From: Acetobacteraceae bacterium
Lineage (GTDB): Bacteria > Pseudomonadota > Alphaproteobacteria > Acetobacterales > Acetobacteraceae
Assembly: GCA_027323595.1 (NCBI GenBank)
Contig: DAHWBL010000122.1
Location: 1 to 8,306 of the forward strand
Reading direction: 5' to 3'
Length of the DNA stretch: 8,306 nt
Within the stretch, counting starts at the first letter, position 1, and every line of letters begins with the position of its first letter. The notes beneath the pieces were generated by a model that saw only the letters and a program-made list of their open reading frames with translations, was not told where the DNA came from and ran no database searches. Positions 1-4,932 of the stretch are shown here, in pieces. The position numbers were made by a program, and so were the translations under genes.

Positions 1-616
1 GCAGCGAGCGGATCGCCCGATGCAAATTCACCTTCAGCGCCCCCTCGCTGCGACCGCTCTCCGCCGCCGCCTCCTTCAGGGAGCGATCGGCCATCACCAG
101 CAGCCGCACCGCCTCGCGCTGCCCCTCCGGCAGCCTGGCCACCGCCCGCGCGAGGCGTGAGGCGGCATCCGCGCGCTCCAGCGTCTCGCTCGCTGCCTCC
201 GCCTCGTCGGCGGCGGCCTCATACAGCACCGGCTCATGCACCTCGCGCGCGCCCTGCCGCCCGTGCCGCCGCAGCAGATCGATCGCCCGCCGCGCCGCGA
301 TCGCCGACAGCCACGGCAGAAACGGCCGCGCCGGGTCCCAGCTATGGCGGACCCGATGCACCGTCAGCAGCGTCTCCTGCACCACGTCCTCAAGCTGCCC
401 CGCCGACACACCCTGTCGCCGCGCCACCGCCATGATCCAGGGCGCGCAGTCGCGCAGCAACTGTCCATAGGCGGCCCGGTCGCCGCGCTGCGCGGCCGCC
501 ATCAGCGCCGCCAGCACCGGTTCCAGCGTCGCCGAACTCACCGCGCGGCCCCACGACGCCAACCAGGCCGGCCAGGCGAGCGCCATCGCGCGAGGCAGAT
601 CGACAATGCCATCCAT
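1..616 (-). CDS. ECF RNA polymerase sigma factor (σF/NrsF-type), 3' end cut by window edge
   Basis: This gene encodes a group 4 (extracytoplasmic function) sigma factor that would direct RNA polymerase to stress promoters. The visible 205 residues read open to the left edge. Region 2 spans about residues 35-117: EDVVQETLLTVHR (76-88) is region 2.2, and WDPARPFLPWLSAIAARR (93-110) is region 2.3/2.4. An acidic linker follows (about 133-150), then region 4 with LPEGQREAVRL (162-172) and a helix-turn-helix (179-205). The style, especially the WDPARPF segment, resembles sigma factors paired with NrsF/DUF1109 membrane anti-sigmas. That partner would lie beyond the left edge. ATG 616 is the first start after an in-frame stop at 647-649. 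AGGAGG abuts this ATG with no spacer, and about 35 residues precede the usual family start, so GTG at 539-541 (residue 26) is an alternative. The family call is firm; the start and the anti-sigma type are not. Confidence 0.9.
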   Translation of the reverse strand, partial: MDGIVDLPRAMALAWPAWLASWGRAVSSATLEPVLAALMAAAQRGDRAAYGQLLRDCAPWIMAVARRQGVSAGQLEDVVQETLLTVHRVRHSWDPARPFLPWLSAIAARRAIDLLRRHGRQGAREVHEPVLYEAAADEAEAASETLERADAASRLARAVARLPEGQREAVRLLVMADRSLKEAAAESGRSEGALKVNLHRAIRSL

Positions 617-624
617 CCTCCTGC

Positions 625-650
625 TTCGCTGTCGCCACCGCGAAGGTTAC
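625..650 (-). promoter_or_regulatory. Candidate σF-type ECF promoter, probably autoregulatory
   Basis: On the minus strand GTAACC (650-645) is followed after exactly 16 nt by CGAA (628-625). This matches the GTAACC-N16-CGAA motif that I recall for Caulobacter crescentus σF. The -10 element lies only 8 nt before the ATG at 616, so transcription would begin at or next to the start codon and give a leaderless or nearly leaderless message. Starting translation at GTG 541 would instead leave a leader of about 75 nt. The motif is seen directly; its function and autoregulation are inferred. Confidence 0.6.
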
Positions 651-772
651 GCGGCGCGGCGCCGCAGATTGAGGGCTTGCGCCGTGGAACTCAAGTTGCT
701 ATGACAACCACAACAACCGACACAAAACGCTCCCCGGGGAAACTTCCAGATGCCCTCACCCGCCCCCCGCCT

Positions 773-1297
773 TCACGCGCCGCGCACCGGCGCCGCCGGC
801 ACGTCCAGCCGCTTGTTCACCTCCGGCAATTGCCGGTTCAGCCGCTGCAACATCCCCACCAGCACCGGCCGCTCCGCCTCGGACAGACACGCCAACAGCC
901 GCCGCTCGCGCTCCAGCGCCACCAGAATGATCCGGTCATGCAAGGTCCGCCCGGCCTCGGTCAGCGCCATCAGCCGCCGCCGCTGCTCCTCGCGCGCCAC
1001 CACCAGCCCGCGCCGCTCCAGCAAACCCAGGCTGCGGCTGGCCACCGATTTGTCGATGCCGATCACCGCGCACACCCCGGCCGCGGTCGTCCACGGATCG
1101 AGCGCCAGTTGCGACATGATCCGCCAGTCATTGATGCCGATCTGGAAATGCCGCCGATACAGCGCCGAGGCCCCGCGCGACAGCTTGTTGGCCAGAAAGG
1201 TCAGCAGCCCCGGCACGTAATGATCGATGTCCAGCACCTGGCCGGCCCGCTCCGCCGCCGCTCTCGCCCCGGTCTCGTTTTGTCCCGCTTGCGTCAT
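773..1297 (-). CDS. MarR-family transcriptional regulator
   Basis: This is a winged-helix DNA-binding regulator of about 174 residues, normal for MarR proteins, which act as dimers and usually repress neighbouring genes until a small, often aromatic, ligand binds. An N-terminal dimerisation helix region (about 26-52) precedes the wHTH. The helix around WRIMSQLALDP (59-69) is followed by the recognition helix DKSVASRSLGLLERRGLV (83-100) and the wing REEQRRRLMALTEAG (103-117). A long C-terminal helix pair completes the dimer interface (residue numbers count from ATG 1300). Two ATGs are adjacent (1300 and 1297). GGGAGG lies 2 nt before the first and 5 nt before the second, so the second is preferred. 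The gene is divergent from pobA, with about 85 bp between starts, so it probably controls pobA and itself. The ligand is not known; 4-hydroxybenzoate is the natural guess. Confidence 0.9.
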   Translation of the reverse strand: MTQAGQNETGARAAAERAGQVLDIDHYVPGLLTFLANKLSRGASALYRRHFQIGINDWRIMSQLALDPWTTAAGVCAVIGIDKSVASRSLGLLERRGLVVAREEQRRRLMALTEAGRTLHDRIILVALERERRLLACLSEAERPVLVGMLQRLNRQLPEVNKRLDVPAAPVRGA

Positions 1298-1382
1298 CAT
1301 GCCCTCCCTGCACGTTCTATGCCCCCTCGCGCCCGCGCCGTGAAGCCGCGCCCCTCATGACCCTCACCGGAGCACTCCCAGC
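1298..1382. promoter_or_regulatory. Divergent intergenic region between the MarR regulator and pobA
   Basis: About 85 bp separate the two divergent starts, so both promoters and any MarR operator must lie here. No convincing -35/-10 pair is visible. The best inverted repeat is imperfect: GCGCC...GCGC arms at 1335-1351 pair in 5 of 8 positions around 1343. In sequence this GC-rich such a repeat is expected by chance. A weak Shine-Dalgarno for pobA, GGAG, sits at 1369-1372, 10 nt before its ATG. Confidence 0.3.
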
Positions 1383-2564
1383 ATGACCACCACCCGCACC
1401 CAGGTCGGCATCATCGGCGCCGGCCCCGCCGGCCTGCTGCTGTCGCACATCCTGCACCTGCACGGCATCGACAGCGTCATCGTCGAGAACCGCTCGCGCG
1501 CCGCGATCGAGCAGACCATCCGTGCCGGCGTGCTCGAACAGGGCACCATCGACCTGCTGCGCGAACTCGACGTGGCCGGGCGCATCGCCACCGTGGGCGC
1601 CTACCATCACGGCTTCGACCTGCGCTGGCGCGGCGCCACCCACCGGGTGGACATGCAGGCGCTGACCGGCCGCTCCATCGCCGTCTACCCGCAGCACGAG
1701 GTTCTCATCGACCTCATCGCCAGGCGCCTGGCCACCGGCGCGGACATCCGCTTCGAGGTGTCGGACACGCAAATCCATGATTTCGACAGCACCTCTCCGG
1801 CCATCAGCTTCACCGACGCCACCGGCGCGGCCCGGCGCATCGCCTGCGACTTCATCGCCGGCTGCGACGGCTCGTGGGGGGTGGGCCGCAAGACCCTGCC
1901 CGACGCCAAGCATTTCCTGCGCGTCTACCCGTTCGCCTGGTTCGGCATCCTGTGCCACGCCCCGGTCTCCAACGATGCCATTCTCTACGCCCGCAGCCAG
2001 GCCGGCTTCGCGCTGATCAGCACCCGCACCGACAATGTGCAGCGCATGTATTTCCAGTGCGACCCCGCCGAAAACCCCGATGACTGGTCCGACGAACGCA
2101 TCTGGACCCAGTTGCAGGCCTGCGTCGCCGGCCCCGACGGCTACCGCCTGCACGAAGGCCCGGTGTTCCAGAAAAGCGTGATCCCGCTGCGCAGCTTCGT
2201 GTGCGAACCGATGCAGCACGGCCGCCTGTTCCTCGCCGGCGACGCCGCCCACCTCGTGCCCCCCACCGGCGCCAAGGGCCTCAACCTCGCCGCCAACGAC
2301 GTGGTGCTGCTCGCCCGCGGCATTGAGTCGTTCTACCATAAAAACGACCGCGCGAAGCTCGACAGCTACACCCCCGACGCGCTGCGCCGCATCTGGCGCG
2401 CCCAGCATTTCTCCTGGTGGATGACCTCGATGCTGCACAACGCGCCCGAGCACAACGAATTCGACGCCCGCCGCTCGGAGGCCGAACTCGACTTCGTCAC
2501 CACCGACCGCAACGCCGAAACCGCCCTGGCCTCGGTCTACGCCGGCGCCCCACTCGGCGAATAA
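1383..2564 (+). CDS. pobA: 4-hydroxybenzoate 3-monooxygenase (FAD-dependent)
   Basis: This enzyme hydroxylates 4-hydroxybenzoate to protocatechuate using FAD, O2 and NAD(P)H, feeding the β-ketoadipate or another protocatechuate ring-cleavage pathway in the cytoplasm. At 393 residues it matches the usual 394. The FAD-binding GAGPAG is at 12-17, the DG motif CDFIAGCDG at 155-163, and the GD motif GRLFLAGDAAH at 280-290. Aligned by eye to the Pseudomonas enzyme, the substrate residues are kept: Y202, S213, R215, Y223, P294 and Y386 (Y201, S212, R214, Y222, P293, Y385). H75 and R47 also match. The coenzyme helix (about 35-47) differs from the NADPH-dependent Pseudomonas form, which suggests a different NADH/NADPH preference. 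The gene is divergent from a MarR regulator, and no protocatechuate dioxygenase gene is in the window. A related aryl hydroxylase is the only realistic alternative. Confidence 0.93.
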   Translation: MTTTRTQVGIIGAGPAGLLLSHILHLHGIDSVIVENRSRAAIEQTIRAGVLEQGTIDLLRELDVAGRIATVGAYHHGFDLRWRGATHRVDMQALTGRSIAVYPQHEVLIDLIARRLATGADIRFEVSDTQIHDFDSTSPAISFTDATGAARRIACDFIAGCDGSWGVGRKTLPDAKHFLRVYPFAWFGILCHAPVSNDAILYARSQAGFALISTRTDNVQRMYFQCDPAENPDDWSDERIWTQLQACVAGPDGYRLHEGPVFQKSVIPLRSFVCEPMQHGRLFLAGDAAHLVPPTGAKGLNLAANDVVLLARGIESFYHKNDRAKLDSYTPDALRRIWRAQHFSWWMTSMLHNAPEHNEFDARRSEAELDFVTTDRNAETALASVYAGAPLGE

Positions 2565-2601
2565 CCCCCTCCCCCTGGTGGGGAGGGCCGGGGTGGGGGG
2601 G
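2565..2601 (+). repeat. Hairpin plus G-run intergenic repeat after pobA
   Basis: Immediately after the pobA stop, CCCTCCCC (2567-2574) pairs with GGGGAGGG (2580-2587) around a 5-nt loop. This gives an 8-bp GC stem without a following T-tract. From 2580 the strand carries four G-runs (4, 3, 4 and 7 G) separated by A, CC and T, which is a canonical G-quadruplex pattern sharing its first two runs with the hairpin. The unit resembles a dispersed intergenic repeat seen in many GC-rich proteobacterial genomes, often mistranslated as a peptide containing PTPALPTRGRG. It may act as a transcript 3' end for pobA. A second short stem is at 2644-2663 (CGGCGGC/GCCGCCG). Role inferred. Confidence 0.6.
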
Positions 2602-2710
2602 ACCAAACGATGTCGTGGGGGCGAGCCCCGGAAGAGCTTCGGCCGGCGGCGTGGCAGCCGCCGCGCCGCGACGCCCCGGCAAAAATCAGTCCCGTTTCGT
2701 AATTTTCCGC

Positions 2711-2739
2711 TTGCGCTCCGTGCCGAAGAACATTAAAAA
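2711..2739 (+). promoter_or_regulatory. Possible σ70-type promoter for the PEP-CTERM gene
   Basis: TTGCGC (2711-2716) and TAAAAA (2734-2739) are separated by 17 nt in the most AT-rich part of the gap, 30 nt before the next start codon. The -35 matches the consensus at three of six positions and the -10 at four, so this is only a candidate. A Shine-Dalgarno-like AGGGG (2756-2760) follows, 8 nt before the ATG at 2769. Confidence 0.3.
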
Positions 2740-2768
2740 CCGCTCATAACTCAGCAGGGGCGTCCGAC

Positions 2769-3383
2769 ATGAAATCCATCAGCTCAGGCAGCTCGCGCCT
2801 GGCCCCTCTGGTTCTCGCCTGTCTGTTCGCCGGCCAGGCCCACGCCAACACCGTGGGCTTCAACAGCGTGTGGGACCCCGCCGACACGGCCGGCAACCTG
2901 CTCAACGGCTATACGATTTCCGCCACCGGGGTCGGGCAATCCGCCTCCGCCAATGTCTCCGCCGACCATTCGCAGCTCACCCTGAATTTCAACAACCCGA
3001 CCGGCGTCTCCAACTCGATCTTCACCCAATACGCCCCCACCGCCGTTCTGCCCTCGGGCGTCGTTTCGTACCACTGGTCGATCACGCTGAACCAGTCGGC
3101 CACCTGGCTGTTCGAAACCGACGCCCAGGCGGTGCTGCCCACCAATGACGCGCACCAGTTCATGAGCGCGGGAACCTACAGCGGCGACGTGTCGCTCAAC
3201 TACGCCACCGGCGGCTATTTCAGCTTCGGCAATGTCGGCTTCGGCTCCGGCACGCCCCAATCCGCCACCGTGGTGCTGAGCAATTTCTCCGTCGTCAACA
3301 CCCCCGAGCCCGGCAGCCTCGCCCTGCTCGTCGGCGGCGGCGCCATGCTCGCCATCGCGCGACGCCGCAAAAAGGCCGCCTGA
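2769..3383 (+). CDS. PEP-CTERM sorting domain-containing exported protein
   Basis: This is a small (204-residue) secreted protein of unknown function. The N-terminus is a Sec signal peptide: basic residues K2 and R10, a hydrophobic core (11-22) and probable signal peptidase cleavage after AHA at residue 26. The mature part (27-177) is rich in Ser, Thr, Asn, Gly and aromatics and alternates like a β-sandwich; it has no cysteine. The C-terminus has the tripartite sorting signal: PEP (179-181), a hydrophobic helix (about 183-197) and a basic tail RRRKK (198-202). In this family the tail is cut by a membrane exosortase (EpsH-type), typically in exopolysaccharide or biofilm contexts. No exosortase or polysaccharide gene is in the window, so the gene is an orphan target. 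AGGGG lies 8 nt before the ATG. The body fold is not recognised. Confidence 0.88.
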   Translation: MKSISSGSSRLAPLVLACLFAGQAHANTVGFNSVWDPADTAGNLLNGYTISATGVGQSASANVSADHSQLTLNFNNPTGVSNSIFTQYAPTAVLPSGVVSYHWSITLNQSATWLFETDAQAVLPTNDAHQFMSAGTYSGDVSLNYATGGYFSFGNVGFGSGTPQSATVVLSNFSVVNTPEPGSLALLVGGGAMLAIARRRKKAA

Positions 3384-3384
3384 A

Positions 3385-3421
3385 CCGAAGGCCTTCGGCA
3401 CCAACCGGAATTTTGGTGCCG
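3385..3421 (+). terminator. Terminator-like overlapping palindromes after the PEP-CTERM gene
   Basis: Just after the stop codon there is a perfect 14-nt palindrome, CCGAAGGCCTTCGG (3385-3398). It overlaps the left arm of a 9-bp stem: CGGCACCAA (3396-3404) pairs with TTGGTGCCG (3413-3421) around an 8-nt loop. The two structures cannot form together. No U-tract follows, so intrinsic termination would be weak; mRNA 3'-end protection is an alternative role. Confidence 0.5.
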
Positions 3422-3459
3422 CAACAAGAATCCGCTGTTCGGCAATGAAAATTTCTCCA

Positions 3460-3477
3460 TTGCTTCACGTGAGGCAA
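3460..3477. promoter_or_regulatory. Palindromic operator 1 (CACGTG-centred) upstream of the DUF2252 gene
   Basis: TTGCTTCACGTGAGGCAA is an 18-bp even-symmetry palindrome centred on CpG, with 8 of 9 base pairs symmetric. Its 3461-3477 part matches operator 2 (3503-3519) at 16 of 17 positions. Its left end, TTGCTT, could double as a poor -35 element, with TATACG (3485-3490) as a -10, though the 19-nt spacing is not ideal. GCAATG at 3442-3447 also pairs with CATTGC at 3458-3463. It is probably a dimeric repressor or activator site; the regulator family cannot be named. Confidence 0.6.
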
Positions 3478-3479
3478 AC

Positions 3480-3493
3480 TTGCATATACGCAA
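3480..3493. promoter_or_regulatory. Weak central inverted repeat between the two operators
   Basis: TTGCATATACGCAA has TTGC/GCAA arms like operator 1, with 6 of 7 pairs symmetric but a shorter core. It lies between the two stronger palindromes and holds the most TATA-like sequence of the region. It may be a promoter -10 area, an accessory site, or chance. Confidence 0.3.
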
Positions 3494-3502
3494 ACATCGC
3501 GC

Positions 3503-3518
3503 TGCTTCACGTGAAGCA
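3503..3518. promoter_or_regulatory. Palindromic operator 2 (perfect TGCTTCACGTGAAGCA)
   Basis: This is a perfect 16-bp palindrome centred at 3510.5, exactly 42 bp (four helical turns) from the centre of operator 1. It ends 16 bp before the start codon at 3535. Its right half AAGCA (3514-3518) also pairs with TGCTT at 3523-3527. Protein bound here would cover the leader or the region just downstream of a promoter, as expected for repression or looping with operator 1. Confidence 0.6.
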
Positions 3519-3534
3519 ATGATGCTTTATCGTA

Positions 3535-4932
3535 ATGAACTCGCCGCTGGCGCCGCCCGGCCAAACCGGGCTTAATCGGGCCGCAACCGCCAGGCCCGCC
3601 ATGCCCAGTCTCACCCTTGCCCAACGCCGCGATGCCGGCCGCGCCCTGCGCGACACGGTCCCGCTCGCCGCCCTTGCCGCCATCGCGCCGGCGCGCGACC
3701 CCATGCAAGCGCTCACCCGCCGCGATGGCGGGCGCATCGCCTGGCTGCTCGGCGAACGCAACGCCCGCATGGCCGCAACCCCGGCCGCCTTCCTGCGCGG
3801 CGCGGCCACGCTGATGGCAGCCGACCTCGCCGCCGCTCCAACCAGCCCGATCGAGGTGCAGGCAACCGGCGACGCGCATCTGTTCAATTTCGGCGCGGTG
3901 TTCTCGCCCGAGGGCACCGCCCTGTTCGATGCCAATGATTTCGACGAAACCCTGCGCGCGCCGTTCGAATGGGACATCAAGCGCCTCGCCGCCAGCCTCG
4001 TCGTCACCGCCGGGCTCGTCGGCCACAAGCCAGCCGCCGCCGCCAAACTCGCCCGCCGCGCCGCGCGCGCCTATGTCCGCAAAATCACCCAACTCGCGCC
4101 GATCCCCCCCTTCGACGCCTGGCATGACCGCATCGATCTGGCCGCCGAAATCGCCCGCATCGACGCGCCCGCCCTGCGCGCCCGCCAGCAGGCGCAACTG
4201 CAACTGGCCACCGCCGCGCACCGCACCCATTTCAACCTGATCGCCCGCAGCCCGCCAAAAATCGCGCTTGATGGCACCCGCGTGTTCGCCATGTCCGACA
4301 CCGAGAAATCCATCATCGCCGCGGCCTTCGCCCGCTATCGCGACGAGCTGCCACAGGACCGCAAAATCCTTCTCTGCCGCTACGATCTTGCCGATATCGC
4401 CTACAAGATCGTCGGCATCGGCAGCGTCGGCACGCTGTGCGCCATCGTGCTGCTCACCACCGCCGATGGCGCCGGCCTGCTGTTGCAGGTCAAACAGGCC
4501 GAGCGCTCGGCATTGGCCGGGCCGGGCGCGGATTCAGCCGGTGACAACCAGGGTGAGCGGGTGGTGATGGGGCAACGATTGATGCAGGCCGCGCCTGATC
4601 TTTTTCTGGGCTGGACCCGCGATGATCTGGGCCGGGATTTCTACATCCGCCGCCTCAAGGACAGTCGCCTGGCCAGAATCGGCGAGGCGATCGAGGCCGA
4701 CGCGCTGGGGTTCTACGCCACACTGTGCGGACAAACCCTCGCGCGCGCCCACGCCCGTTCATCCGATGCCGCGACGATCGCGGGCTATCTCGGCGGTGGC
4801 GGAAAATTCGCTGATGCCATCGTGGATTTCGCCAGGCACTATGGCGAACGCACCCTGGCCGACTGGGCGGTCTTTCGCGCCCACATCGACAGCGGCGCCA
4901 TCTCCGCCGTCAGGCTCGATCAGTCAGGATGA
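3535..4932 (+). CDS. DUF2252 family protein, kinase-like motifs in permuted order
   Basis: This is a 465-residue cytoplasmic protein of unknown function, recognised as DUF2252 by its conserved blocks: AFLRGAATLMAADLA (85-99), GDAHLFNFG (112-120), FDANDFDET (131-139), WDIKRLAAS (146-154), KIVGIGSVGT (291-300), LLLQVKQAE (315-323), GQRLMQAAPDLFLGW (346-360) and FYIRRLKD (369-376). GDxHxxN with NDFDE resembles the catalytic loop and metal site of APH/HipA-like kinases. GIGSVGT plus QVKQA resembles a glycine-rich loop and β3 lysine (K320). No signal peptide or membrane helix is visible. The start is uncertain: ATG 3535 has no Shine-Dalgarno, and ATG 3601 (residue 23) just before conserved sequence is an alternative. 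The upstream palindromes suggest dedicated regulation. Its 3' end overlaps the convergent GMC gene by 23 bp. The enzymatic role is inferred only. Confidence 0.88.
   Translation: MNSPLAPPGQTGLNRAATARPAMPSLTLAQRRDAGRALRDTVPLAALAAIAPARDPMQALTRRDGGRIAWLLGERNARMAATPAAFLRGAATLMAADLAAAPTSPIEVQATGDAHLFNFGAVFSPEGTALFDANDFDETLRAPFEWDIKRLAASLVVTAGLVGHKPAAAAKLARRAARAYVRKITQLAPIPPFDAWHDRIDLAAEIARIDAPALRARQQAQLQLATAAHRTHFNLIARSPPKIALDGTRVFAMSDTEKSIIAAAFARYRDELPQDRKILLCRYDLADIAYKIVGIGSVGTLCAIVLLTTADGAGLLLQVKQAERSALAGPGADSAGDNQGERVVMGQRLMQAAPDLFLGWTRDDLGRDFYIRRLKDSRLARIGEAIEADALGFYATLCGQTLARAHARSSDAATIAGYLGGGGKFADAIVDFARHYGERTLADWAVFRAHIDSGAISAVRLDQSG

Noticed and set aside
696..727. AC-rich run with repeated ACAACC/ACAACA units
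   Set aside because: Short low-complexity sequence without regular spacing or symmetry; no function supported.
731..740. Palindrome TCCCCGGGGA downstream of the MarR gene, considered as a terminator
   Set aside because: The stem would be only 3 bp once a loop is allowed, and the following T-run is short and displaced.
1335..1351. Inverted repeat in the MarR/pobA gap considered as a MarR operator
   Set aside because: Only 5 of 8 positions pair in very GC-rich DNA; not distinguishable from chance, so kept only as a note in the intergenic entry.
236..1360. A 374-codon plus-strand frame spanning the sigma factor and MarR genes
   Set aside because: It is an Arg/His/Pro-rich low-complexity translation opposite two confidently identified genes; a GC-content artefact.
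1317..2606. A 429-codon open frame on the minus strand antisense to pobA
   Set aside because: It mirrors the third-position GC of pobA, has no recognisable domain, and its first residues are a translation of the hairpin/G-run repeat, a known source of spurious proteins.
2651..2668. σ54-like TGGCA element upstream of the PEP-CTERM gene
   Set aside because: Only the -24 half resembles the consensus; at the -12 position there is GC but not TTGC, and it lies inside a GC-rich stem.
2808..2824. Possible lipobox (VLAC at residues 15-18) in the PEP-CTERM protein
   Set aside because: The -3 and -2 residues (V, L) fit a lipobox poorly, and AHA followed by Asn-Thr gives a standard signal peptidase I site with the C-terminal sorting tail.
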